Origin: Candidatus Omnitrophota bacterium
Lineage (GTDB): Bacteria; Omnitrophota; Gorgyraeia; Gygaellales; Profunditerraquicolaceae
NCBI GenBank assembly: GCA_028713875.1
Contig: JAQTNM010000096.1
Coordinates: 1 to 6,160, forward strand
Reading direction: 5' to 3'
Length of the DNA: 6,160 nt
Part shown: positions 1-5,314 of the stretch, one piece after another
Layout of the letters: every line of letters starts with the position of its first letter
How positions within the stretch are numbered: position 1 is the stretch's first letter
Program-made: the position numbers and the translations under genes
The notes under the pieces: generated by a model
Databases searched by the model: none
What the model saw: the letters and a program-made list of their open reading frames with translations, nothing else
What the model was told of the DNA's origin: nothing

Positions 1-2
1 AA

Positions 3-580
3 ATCCCTTGTAAAACCCTCCTGAACAAGTCTTCCTTAAGCGATTTTAACCCTGAACTGTAAAAAAGTAGCCTGATTCAGTGGAATTTTGACTTTTTAGA
101 GGCCTACAAAACCCCCGGGTTAGAGATTACCATTACCACACTGAACCTAACCTTACAAAAACCCCCCTGAAACGTTAAGCCTCAGAGTTCCAGGAACATT
201 TAAATACCCTGAAAAAAGCCCGAGAAAAGAGACATTAGGACTACGCGCTTTTAGGGGTCGCTGATACCCGAATTTAGCGATACCCAGGCCAATATAGATA
301 TCCTTTTTAGGGCTCTAGTGGGGGGGCCTGGATTTGGACCAGGTATTGGGGTGTGGTGGGCGCCGGGTATTGGTAGATGAAGCCCGGCTAAGGGTCTTAG
401 AAACCCTCCAAAAAGGGGTTAAAAAGAAGGGACTTTACTCGGCAAAGATAGGCAAATATAATGGTTTATAAGTGTAGCATCCCTGCCAAATATGCGGAGT
501 ACAGCCGGCAACTCCGCCAGAAAACCCGGGGACTTGCCCGCCAATTCGGCCTGTCAAATAAGCTCACCGTTTGTTTCTAA
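3..580 (+). pseudogene. Possible decayed coding region, frame broken several times
   Basis: No intact gene is visible here, but plus-strand open segments follow one another with short overlaps. One frame runs 3-170 with a single internal TAA at 60-62 and includes the stretch NFDFLEAYKTPGLEI. A second frame runs to a TGA at 262-264 (PETLSLRVPGTFKYPEK). The first frame resumes at 255-377 (SDTQANIDILFRALVGGPG). The second returns to a TAA at 469-471 (VDEARLRVLETLQKGVKKKG). The third frame covers 461-580, opening with ATG at 461 (PAKYAEYSRQLRQKTRGLAR). Several switch points sit at or near homopolymers, such as the C6 run at 162-167 and TTTTAGGGG at 249-257. I do not recognise the protein. It may be a degraded gene, a poorly assembled gene, or chance, since the GC-rich part at 478-570 is open in all three plus frames. 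Confidence 0.25.
6..171 (+). repeat. Three short degenerate repeats
   Basis: Related words occur at 6-25 (CCTTGTAAAACCCTCCTGAA), 103-119 (CCTACAAAACCCCCGGG) and 151-171 (CCTTACAAAA followed by ACCCCCCTGAA). The first and third differ by one gap and three substitutions. Further CCCTGAA words lie at 50-56 and 207-213. The spacing is irregular, so this is not a CRISPR or a tandem array. The copies may reflect decayed low-complexity sequence. Confidence 0.3.
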
Positions 581-590
581 TTGTAAACGA

Positions 591-634
591 TAAAAAGGAT
601 AAGTAAGTCCGAGTAAGTCAAAACTCACTTATTC
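591..634 (-). terminator. Probable rho-independent terminator of the leftward transcript
   Basis: Read on the minus strand, ATAAGTGAGT (632-623) pairs with ACTTACTTAT (608-599) as a 10-bp stem including one G-U pair. The loop is 14 nt, and CC followed by TTTTTA (596-591) comes after the stem. The stem is AT-rich and two bases separate it from the U-tract, so it may be weak. It lies about 170 bases past the DUF134 stop codon and is the best terminator candidate after that gene. The plus strand has no matching U-tract. Confidence 0.45.
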
Positions 635-684
635 ACAGGAAAATACCAATATAACCTAACTCATTATATACCAATGCCTTATGG

Positions 685-703
685 CAATATATCCAATATA
701 TTG
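685..703. repeat. Small perfect hairpin
   Basis: CAATATAT (685-692) and ATATATTG (696-703) are exact inverted repeats around a 3-nt loop. There is no adjacent U-tract on either strand. In such AT-rich DNA it could be chance, or a protein-binding dyad. Confidence 0.3.
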
Positions 704-802
704 AAGTTAACATAAGATATATTATAGGAAGTTATAGATTAAAGAGAAATCCAGCAAGGATACGGGTTTGTAAGGGTGTTTTTGAGCCTCGGATTAATTA
801 TT

Positions 803-1171
803 TTATAATGTATCTGCTTTGGAGGTTTCCGAAGAGTTCTGAGCTGTTGTCTGGGCCGGCTTGTCTTGTTTTGTGCTGATTACGTATGATCCTCCCTGGA
901 TCTTGATTATCTTACCGTTAACCAGGGCATCTGCAAGCACTATGTGGGCTTTTTTAAGGATACGGCTGAAGGTCTGCTGGGATATGCGCATGGATTTGGC
1001 TGCCTCCTTTTGACTTTGAGCAGCCAGGTCCGCCAGCCTTATAGCCTCAAATTCATCCATAGTTAAAACTACCTCATCCGGCCTTCCCGGCTTGCCCCGG
1101 GGGCTGAATTGGCTTATTTTAGGGTCCAGCCTGACTATCCGGTATTTTTTCGGCCTGCCTTTAGGTTTCAT
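803..1171 (-). CDS. DUF134 family DNA-binding protein
   Basis: This 122-residue protein matches the DUF134 (UPF0251) pattern. It opens with a basic GRPKKYRIVR (residues 5-14), followed by a divergent loop. The family signature VVLTMDEFEAIRLADL (34-49) comes next. A helix-turn-helix follows at about 53-75, SQKEAAKSMRISQQTFSRIL, which resembles sigma-70 region 4. The core closes with ADALVNGKIIKIQGGSY (80-96). Residues about 100-122 form a polar, probably disordered tail. Family members are small predicted DNA-binding proteins, often encoded near dinitrogenase Fe-Mo cofactor-type (NifX/NafY-like) proteins, which are not seen here; a regulatory role is inferred. The gene sits 101 bases past the epimerase and may be read through from it or have its own weak promoter. 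The only ribosome-binding candidate is a poor GGAT about 7 bases before the ATG. The family call is firm; the target is unknown. Confidence 0.88.
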   Translation of the reverse strand: MKPKGRPKKYRIVRLDPKISQFSPRGKPGRPDEVVLTMDEFEAIRLADLAAQSQKEAAKSMRISQQTFSRILKKAHIVLADALVNGKIIKIQGGSYVISTKQDKPAQTTAQNSSETSKADTL

Positions 1172-1222
1172 CGTCTTTATCCGTTTACCCGAATTTACTT
1201 ACTTTTAACGCCCTATTTTTTA

Positions 1223-1236
1223 TGGGTATTAACCCA
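1223..1236. repeat. Short inverted repeat upstream of the DUF134 gene
   Basis: TGGGT and ACCCA form a perfect 5-bp stem around the 4-nt loop ATTA, 52 bases upstream of the DUF134 start codon and within the 101-base gap after the epimerase. Neither strand carries a U-tract after it in the right place, so it does not look like a terminator. It could be an operator, perhaps for autoregulation by the DUF134 protein, but nothing in the sequence proves this. Confidence 0.3.
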
Positions 1237-1272
1237 CTTAAGGCCAGGTTTATTATGAGTGCATACCCAATA

Positions 1273-2220
1273 TCAGCTAACCTGAGAGCGCATATAGTCT
1301 ACTGTCCTGTGCAAGCCTTCTCTAAAGTTGACCTTTGGCCTATAACCAAGAAGCTTGTTTGCCTGGGAAATATCTGCCCGGGTCTTAAAAATATCCCCCG
1401 GGCGCTTAGGCAGAAATGATGGCTTTATATCCTGGCCGGTTATCCTATTTAAGGCAGACAGTAGTTGGAGCACGGTCTGGTCCTTACCGCTGGCAATGTT
1501 AAAGACGCCTGTCTTTATTCCTTGTTTAAAGCTGGCCAGTATATTTGCCTGCACCACATTTTCTATGTAGATAAAATCGCGGGATTGCTTTCCATTGCCG
1601 AATATGGGCGGATTTTTGCCGGCCAGGAGGCAATTGATGAATTTTGGCACTACTACCGCGTATTCGTCATCCAATGCCTGTTTTGGGCCAAAGACGTTAA
1701 AATACCTTAAAATTACGGTCTCCAGGCCCCAGTTTACTGAGAAAATCCGGCAGTAGTATTCCCCTGTCAGTTTGGTTAAGGCATAGGGAGAGATCGGATC
1801 AGGCAAGAAGCATTCTTTTTCAGGAAAGGCCGCAATATCTCCGTAAACAGAGCTTGATGAGGCAAATACGAAGCGCCTCACTCCTTTTTTGAAAGCGGCT
1901 TGCAGCATAAAAAGAGTGCCGTTGATATTGACATCATTATATATTTGCGGCTCTTTTATGGATCCGGGGACTGACCGCAGCGCCGCATGGTGGAGCACGT
2001 AATCAATGCCTTGGCAGGCTTTATGGCAGGTATCTTTATCGCGGATATCCCCGCGGATGAGCTGGAACCTGTTTTTTCTAAGGCCGTAAGCAAATTGCAG
2101 GTTTTCTTTTTTCCCGGAAGAAAAATTATCCAGGACTCTGACGGAATGGCCTCTGCTGATCAGGGCCTCGGCTATATTTGAACCGATAAAACCCGCTCCC
2201 CCGGTAACTAAAAAATGCAT
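1273..2220 (-). CDS. NAD-dependent epimerase/dehydratase, WbpP-like sugar-nucleotide 4-epimerase
   Basis: This 315-residue protein is a full-length extended short-chain dehydrogenase. The NAD-binding Rossmann motif is TGGAGFIGSN (6-15). DNFSSG (31-36) follows strand 2, and RGDIRD lies at 56-61. The catalytic set is SSSS (121-124), followed by Tyr146 and Lys150 in YALTK. RYFNVFGPKQ (172-181) and GKQSRDFIYIENVVQAN (210-226) are typical of the substrate-binding half. SVPGSIKEPQIYNDVNINGT (83-102) resembles the WbpP/TviC group of UDP-N-acetylhexosamine 4-epimerases, so a role in making precursors for surface polysaccharide or glycan is inferred. UDP-glucose 4-epimerase or another nucleotide-sugar epimerase is also possible. 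The ATG lies 6 bases after the previous stop codon with no Shine-Dalgarno sequence, which suggests coupled translation. Confidence 0.9.
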   Translation of the reverse strand: MHFLVTGGAGFIGSNIAEALISRGHSVRVLDNFSSGKKENLQFAYGLRKNRFQLIRGDIRDKDTCHKACQGIDYVLHHAALRSVPGSIKEPQIYNDVNINGTLFMLQAAFKKGVRRFVFASSSSVYGDIAAFPEKECFLPDPISPYALTKLTGEYYCRIFSVNWGLETVILRYFNVFGPKQALDDEYAVVVPKFINCLLAGKNPPIFGNGKQSRDFIYIENVVQANILASFKQGIKTGVFNIASGKDQTVLQLLSALNRITGQDIKPSFLPKRPGDIFKTRADISQANKLLGYRPKVNFREGLHRTVDYMRSQVS

Positions 2221-2226
2221 AAAAGA

Positions 2227-2523
2227 TTATTTTTTCATAGGAGCCGGCATTGGGGTCCGTTCCATCATCATGCTCGGTTTCATGATTCCGGATTTTGGTC
2301 CCTGCCAACAGCTCCTGCAGCCGGCAAAAGGATTGAACATAAAGTAATAAAGGTTCACCAGGATAAGCGCGCTGCTTAAGACTATAATCACTATGCCAAT
2401 AAGGTGACCCAGTCCTTGCATGCTCTTATCTTGTTTTTTAGCCAGGGAACAGATAATGTAACCGAACCCCAAGGCAAACATGAGAGCGACTTCTTTGATT
2501 CCTAAAAGCCCTATCCCAATCAT
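2227..2523 (-). CDS. Small two-helix membrane protein, unknown function
   Basis: This 98-residue protein is not a family I can name. Two hydrophobic helices are clear: about 8-28 (ALMFALGFGYIICSLAKK region) and 39-62 (IGIVIIVLSSALILVNLYYF region), joined by a short charged loop KKQDKS. After the second helix comes a Cys pair, C69-R-S-C72. The tail from about 82 is rich in Met, Pro and Lys (SMMMERTPMPAPMKK). The two Cys could bind metal or form a disulfide; this is a guess. The start is well supported by an AGGAGGGAGG purine block ending about 7 bases before the ATG. It lies 45 bases after the CxxC protein and 6 before the epimerase, with which it is probably co-translated. Confidence 0.75.
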   Translation of the reverse strand: MIGIGLLGIKEVALMFALGFGYIICSLAKKQDKSMQGLGHLIGIVIIVLSSALILVNLYYFMFNPFAGCRSCWQGPKSGIMKPSMMMERTPMPAPMKK

Positions 2524-2568
2524 TTCCCTGCCTCCCTCCTATTTGGTGTTTCCGCTAAGCCGCCAATG

Positions 2569-2754
2569 TCAAATTTCCGTATCTTTTACCAGCTTACGAT
2601 AGTATTCGACGCATTTATGACAGGTATGCTTGTTGTCTTTCCATTCGGGGTGGTCGCGTCTGATCAGTTCAAGAATATACTCTTCTGCTTTTATATGGGC
2701 TATACTGACAAAATCGTCTATATCCCTGTTGCAAATCTGGCACCGGTATTTCAT
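2569..2754 (-). CDS. Small CxxC...CxxC probable zinc-binding protein
   Basis: The chosen start gives 61 residues. Two CxxC pairs, C-Q-I-C (residues 5-8) and C-H-K-C (45-48), bracket a mostly helical stretch with several acidic and basic residues (AEEYILELIRRDHPEW). This layout is typical of a small protein holding one zinc ion with four Cys. His residues near the pairs (H43, H46) might also contribute. An ATG three codons upstream at 2763 is in frame, but it has no spacing from AAAGG (2768-2764). The ATG at 2754 sits 9 bases after AAAGG, so I prefer it. The function is unknown; nucleic-acid or protein binding are both possible. It follows the SAP-type Cys protein after a short gap and is probably co-transcribed with it. 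Confidence 0.72.
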   Translation of the reverse strand: MKYRCQICNRDIDDFVSIAHIKAEEYILELIRRDHPEWKDNKHTCHKCVEYYRKLVKDTEI

Positions 2755-2763
2755 ATTTGGCAT

Positions 2764-2768
2764 CCTTT
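2764..2768 (-). promoter_or_regulatory. Ribosome-binding site that decides the start at 2754
   Basis: AAAGG on the minus strand directly abuts the upstream in-frame ATG (2763) but lies 9 bases before the ATG at 2754. Spacing therefore favours the shorter, 61-residue protein. Confidence 0.5.
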
Positions 2769-2781
2769 GTCTATAATGAGG

Positions 2782-2967
2782 TTATCGATGCAGGCAATCA
2801 ATTCTCCATAAGCAGTCATTCTGGCTGCAAAAATTTATCGCCGTAGCAAAACAGTCAAAATTACCCTCTGTTTTCTGGATCTTTTTTATCAGGTCCTTCT
2901 TGGAATATTTCCAGGTATCCTTGATCCCCAATGCCCTTGCCTTTTTCTCGATTTCTGAAAGTCGCAT
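2782..2967 (-). CDS. SAP/Rho_N-type small protein with C-terminal Cys motif
   Basis: This 61-residue protein has an N-terminal helix-extended-helix of about 30 residues (MRLSEIEKKARALGIKDTWK, then YSKKDLIKKIQ). That resembles the SAP or Rho N-terminal fold, used by other proteins to bind DNA or RNA. The second half carries the pattern EGNFDCFATA (34-43), then C47, C52, W54 and C58 in NDCLWRIDC. I recall the same EGN-x-x-C-F ... C-LWR-x-DC pattern in small SAP-domain proteins of Deltaproteobacteria. The four Cys suggest metal or Fe-S binding; this is inferred. The start is backed by a strong AAGGAGG 5 bases before the ATG. It lies 22 bases after the EF-Tu-like gene and 27 before the CxxC gene. 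Confidence 0.82.
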   Translation of the reverse strand: MRLSEIEKKARALGIKDTWKYSKKDLIKKIQKTEGNFDCFATAINFCSQNDCLWRIDCLHR

Positions 2968-2989
2968 TTACTCCTCCTTAGGATGATTG

Positions 2990-3361
2990 TTACTCTTTGA
3001 TGACCGTATCGTGTTCGCGTACCCGCGAATTAACCAGCAATCCGATCTCTTCGCCTTTTTTAGCGCTGGCAACCGGGACGTGATCGATCTGCATGGAAGC
3101 GATATTTTGCGTAAAATCAGTGGTGTGGCCTTTAAATTTAAGCTTATCTCCGACAGCGACAGGCGCCTTTAATTTTATTACCGCAGCCTGCACGTGGGGG
3201 AAATAATGTGTCACCGCCCCTACTATGTTCTCTTTGGCTTTTTTTACTATTTTTACGCTTTTCTTTGCCTTAGCTTTTGTTGCTTTCCTGACAGGCCTTT
3301 TTGCCGGTTTCTTTTTCCTGGCAACGGTCTTTTTACGGACAGCTTTCTTTTTAACCGCCAT
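2990..3361 (-). CDS. EF-Tu domain-II-like protein with a histone-H1-like basic tail
   Basis: This 123-residue protein has two parts. Residues 2-43 form a Lys/Arg/Ala/Val tail in which 22 residues are basic, like bacterial histone-H1-like or AlgP-type tails. Residues about 45-122 form a small beta-barrel, with VGAVTHYFPHVQAAVIKL (47-64), VGDKLKFKGHTTDFTQNI (70-87), SMQIDH (89-94) and VNSRVREHDTV (110-120). The TTDFTQ...SMQIDH pattern is that of stand-alone proteins annotated as translation elongation factor-like. It is related to EF-Tu domain II and to the C-terminal domain of U32 peptidases. The usual family member lacks such a long tail, so this is an unusual architecture. Binding of nucleic acid or ribosome is inferred. 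An AAGGAGGT site sits 6 bases before the ATG. The gene follows the nitroreductase by 14 bases. Confidence 0.85.
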   Translation of the reverse strand: MAVKKKAVRKKTVARKKKPAKRPVRKATKAKAKKSVKIVKKAKENIVGAVTHYFPHVQAAVIKLKAPVAVGDKLKFKGHTTDFTQNIASMQIDHVPVASAKKGEEIGLLVNSRVREHDTVIKE

Positions 3362-3375
3362 TTGAGACCTCCTTT

Positions 3376-3870
3376 TTAAAATTTTTCCCAGTGCAGCACT
3401 TCTTTTAAGGTCCGCTTGGGGATAGCCGGGACCTTGGCTTTAGAATAACCCAGGGCAACCAGACTTACAAGTTTAAAACCTTCCGGGACAGACAGAAGCT
3501 CATTGAGCCGGGGGGCATATTCTTTTTTATCTCCGGCCACCCAGCAGCTACTCAACCCCAGGGAAGTTGCGGCAATAAGCAGGTTTTGCGTGGCCGCGCA
3601 TCCGTCTTCCAGGTAATACTTGGTTTCTTTGCAAAAAATCACTATGCAACAGGCGCATTGGGCGATGAACCTTGCGTTTTCAATCAAGGCGCCCAGTTTT
3701 TCCAGGACCGGTCTTGTGGTAACCGCCACAAACTCCCAGGGCTGGATGTTCCTGGCGGAGGTTGCCAGCCTTGCGCAATCAATGAGCTCTTCGATTATAC
3801 CGGCATCCAGCGGCGCAGAATTGAATAAACGCACGCTGCGCCTGTTCTTGATGGCTTCAAGCGCCTGCAT
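3376..3870 (-). CDS. Nitroreductase family FMN-dependent oxidoreductase
   Basis: At 164 residues this is at the short end of the nitroreductase family. The FMN-phosphate motif is NRRSVRLF (9-16). SARNIQPWEF (38-47) matches the family's second FMN contact, usually S-x-x-N-x-Q-P-W. EDGCAATQNLLIAATSLGLS (88-107) followed by SCWVAG is the conserved helix and strand of the dimer interface. Such enzymes are usually dimers that use NAD(P)H to reduce quinones, nitro groups or flavins; the substrate here is unknown. The protein is rich in Cys (32, 72, 74, 75, 80, 91, 109), with a C-A-C-C cluster. The ATG lies 6 bases after the upstream stop without a Shine-Dalgarno sequence, consistent with coupled translation. 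Confidence 0.9.
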   Translation of the reverse strand: MQALEAIKNRRSVRLFNSAPLDAGIIEELIDCARLATSARNIQPWEFVAVTTRPVLEKLGALIENARFIAQCACCIVIFCKETKYYLEDGCAATQNLLIAATSLGLSSCWVAGDKKEYAPRLNELLSVPEGFKLVSLVALGYSKAKVPAIPKRTLKEVLHWEKF

Positions 3871-3876
3871 GTATTA

Positions 3877-4200
3877 TCAAAGTATTATTTTTTCCGCTAA
3901 ATCAGAGACAAGCGGTATATGCGCCTTTTTCCCCGCCAGGGCGGCAATAGTCCCCCAGAGCAGCGATACCAGGTATATAAATAAGACTGCCCGGTATATT
4001 ATCGTCCCGAATAAAGGCAGGATGCCCAGTATAAATCCGCCTACCAGGAAGATAAAGAGGACCAGCCCCTGCTTGCCGTGGTATACGGCGAATTTGTTAT
4101 CCTTCATCAGGACCAGGGGCAAAATGCACAGGAATCCCCAGTAGCCTACGGCTGCCAGGATTTTGGCGTCTTTTATCTGTTCGCTGTGGTTATGCGTCAT
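3877..4200 (-). CDS. DUF4870/Tic20-like small membrane protein
   Basis: This 107-residue protein has a polar, His-containing start (MTHNHSEQIKDAK) and three hydrophobic helices at roughly 13-32, 45-65 and 67-88. Between the first and second helices is LMKDNKFAVYHGKQGLVLF (31-49). The KF-x-x-x-H-x-K-Q-G motif there is the hallmark of DUF4870/Tic20-like proteins, whose function in bacteria is not well defined. It starts just 3 bases after the stop of the ParA-CBM gene (TAA AAA ATG), in the same reading frame, and has no Shine-Dalgarno sequence. Translation must therefore depend on reinitiation, and rare stop readthrough would join it to the ParA. The close coupling makes a joint role with that ATPase at the membrane plausible but unproven. 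Confidence 0.82.
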   Translation of the reverse strand: MTHNHSEQIKDAKILAAVGYWGFLCILPLVLMKDNKFAVYHGKQGLVLFIFLVGGFILGILPLFGTIIYRAVLFIYLVSLLWGTIAALAGKKAHIPLVSDLAEKIIL

Positions 4201-4203
4201 TTT

Positions 4204-5298
4204 TTATTTTTTTGTTTTTACTTCAAGAAACGAGTCCATCTCTCCGTAAGGGTTGGTTTCTTTGTTCGGGTTGTTTGGGTCATCCACCCATTTTCCGTCA
4301 ATCACAAAGCGGTAATGGTAACGGCCGGATTTAAGATTTATCGTTTTGCTCCAGGTGCCGCCTGCCGCCTGCATGCGGCTGTTTTCATCCAGCTTCCAGT
4401 TATTGAAGTCCCCGGCAACATAGACTTCTTTTGCCTCGGGAGCAGACAATGAAAGCACGATCTCGGTCAATCTGGGCAGGTGTTCTTTCATGATTTCATT
4501 CATTTTCTTCTCAATGCTGGGTACGGCCAGCTCCTGATGGGGTTCGTGCTGGCTGATCAATTCCCTAGAGAGGCTGAAGTAATCTTTTGAGCCGCGGCAG
4601 TATTTGTCATAAGTCATGATATGCGTACCCTGGCTTTGCGCTTCTTTAAGCTTGACGTTGACATGGACTATGGTCGAGAACAACCTGTTCCTGAAACCCA
4701 CCCTTATCTGGTCGAGTATCTTGAAGGAGTGGCGCAGGCGCGAGTCGAAATTCGTCACCAGTATCCTGTATTTTACGTCGTGGTTGAGCCGTTCCTGTAT
4801 AAGGTTGATTATACCGATAAGCTGGTTTAATCCTTCCAGGGCGAACCTGCTTGCTTCAACCGGTATGATTATCTCCCCTGAGGCCCGGATGGCATTAATG
4901 GTTAAAATGCCCAGATTAGGCGGACAGTCTATCAGCACGTAGTCATAATCCCTATTAAAGCCGTCCAGGATCTCCCAGAGGCGGCTTTCCCGGCTGATTT
5001 CTCCGGCTAACTCCTGTTCTAGGGTACTCAGGACTATGTTGGATACGGCGATGTCGAAATTTGGAGTTACGTTTTTGATGATATCCTGCAGCCTGACCTT
5101 GCGGGTGCTTAATTTGGAAAGCACATCGTACATGCTTATTTCGTTTTTGATATTAAGGCCGAGGGTGGCGTGCGCCTGGGGATCCAGATCGATCAGCAGG
5201 ACTTTCTTGTTATTTGCGGCCAGGCAAGCAGCCAGATTGATGGCGGTGGTAGTTTTACCGCATCCCCCCTTCTGATTGGTAATGGCGATTATGCGCAT
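4204..5298 (-). CDS. ParA/Soj-like ATPase fused to an AMPK-type glycogen-binding domain
   Basis: This 364-residue protein is a two-part fusion. Residues 1 to about 250 are a ParA/MinD-type ATPase without the N-terminal helix-turn-helix of plasmid ParA. The deviant Walker A is KGGCGKTTT (10-18) with the signature Lys10. Switch I is DLDPQAHAT (37-45) and the Walker B/switch II is VLIDCPPNLG (121-130). VNVKLKEAQSQGTHI (213-227) matches the Soj C-terminal pattern. Residues about 278-361 are an AMPK1_CBM (CBM48-like) domain: VYVAGDFNNW (292-301), then YHYRFVIDGKWVDDP. Trp301 and Trp337 align with the two glycogen-binding Trp of AMPK beta. The ParA half should be an ATP-dependent dimer binding DNA nonspecifically, and the CBM should bind alpha-glucan. 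No ParB is nearby. AAGGAGG precedes the start by 7 bases. Confidence 0.93.
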   Translation of the reverse strand: MRIIAITNQKGGCGKTTTAINLAACLAANNKKVLLIDLDPQAHATLGLNIKNEISMYDVLSKLSTRKVRLQDIIKNVTPNFDIAVSNIVLSTLEQELAGEISRESRLWEILDGFNRDYDYVLIDCPPNLGILTINAIRASGEIIIPVEASRFALEGLNQLIGIINLIQERLNHDVKYRILVTNFDSRLRHSFKILDQIRVGFRNRLFSTIVHVNVKLKEAQSQGTHIMTYDKYCRGSKDYFSLSRELISQHEPHQELAVPSIEKKMNEIMKEHLPRLTEIVLSLSAPEAKEVYVAGDFNNWKLDENSRMQAAGGTWSKTINLKSGRYHYRFVIDGKWVDDPNNPNKETNPYGEMDSFLEVKTKK

Positions 5299-5314
5299 AT
5301 ATTGCCCTCCTTGA

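Larger units (their letters stand above)
581..802. other. AT-rich intergenic spacer without a gene
   Basis: This stretch has frequent stops in every frame and is much more AT-rich than its surroundings. It holds the probable terminator at 591-634 and a small hairpin at 685-703. The word CCAAT recurs at 646, 671 and 693. I see no start codon with a ribosome-binding site and no recognisable RNA gene. Confidence 0.6.

Noticed and set aside
327..343. A tRNA T-arm-like stem-loop on the minus strand (CCTGG, loop TCCAAAT, CCAGG) followed by a C7 run
   Set aside because: No matching G-rich 5' acceptor strand, D-arm or anticodon arm is found at the right distance, and the loop has C where T55 is expected. 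Chance hairpin.
477..576. CQICG in one plus frame, suggesting an HNH endonuclease fragment
   Set aside because: The GC-rich stretch is open in three frames, and no second Cys pair or His-rich HNH core follows in that frame.
1..800. CRISPR array or terminal inverted repeats of an insertion element
   Set aside because: The repeats are short, degenerate and unevenly spaced, and no paired inverted ends with target duplications or transposase are visible.
2126..2308. A 60-codon minus-strand open frame spanning the junction of the two-helix protein and the epimerase
   Set aside because: It overlaps both well-supported genes in another frame and lacks a ribosome-binding site.
2542..2575. TTGACA on the minus strand upstream of the two-helix membrane protein gene, as a possible internal promoter
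   Set aside because: No acceptable -10 box lies 16-18 bases downstream; the best A/T-rich hexamer is too far away and poor.
3620..4144. A 174-codon plus-strand open frame opposite the nitroreductase and DUF4870 genes
   Set aside because: It lies antisense to two genes with clear family motifs, has no ribosome-binding site, and its protein shows no recognisable pattern.
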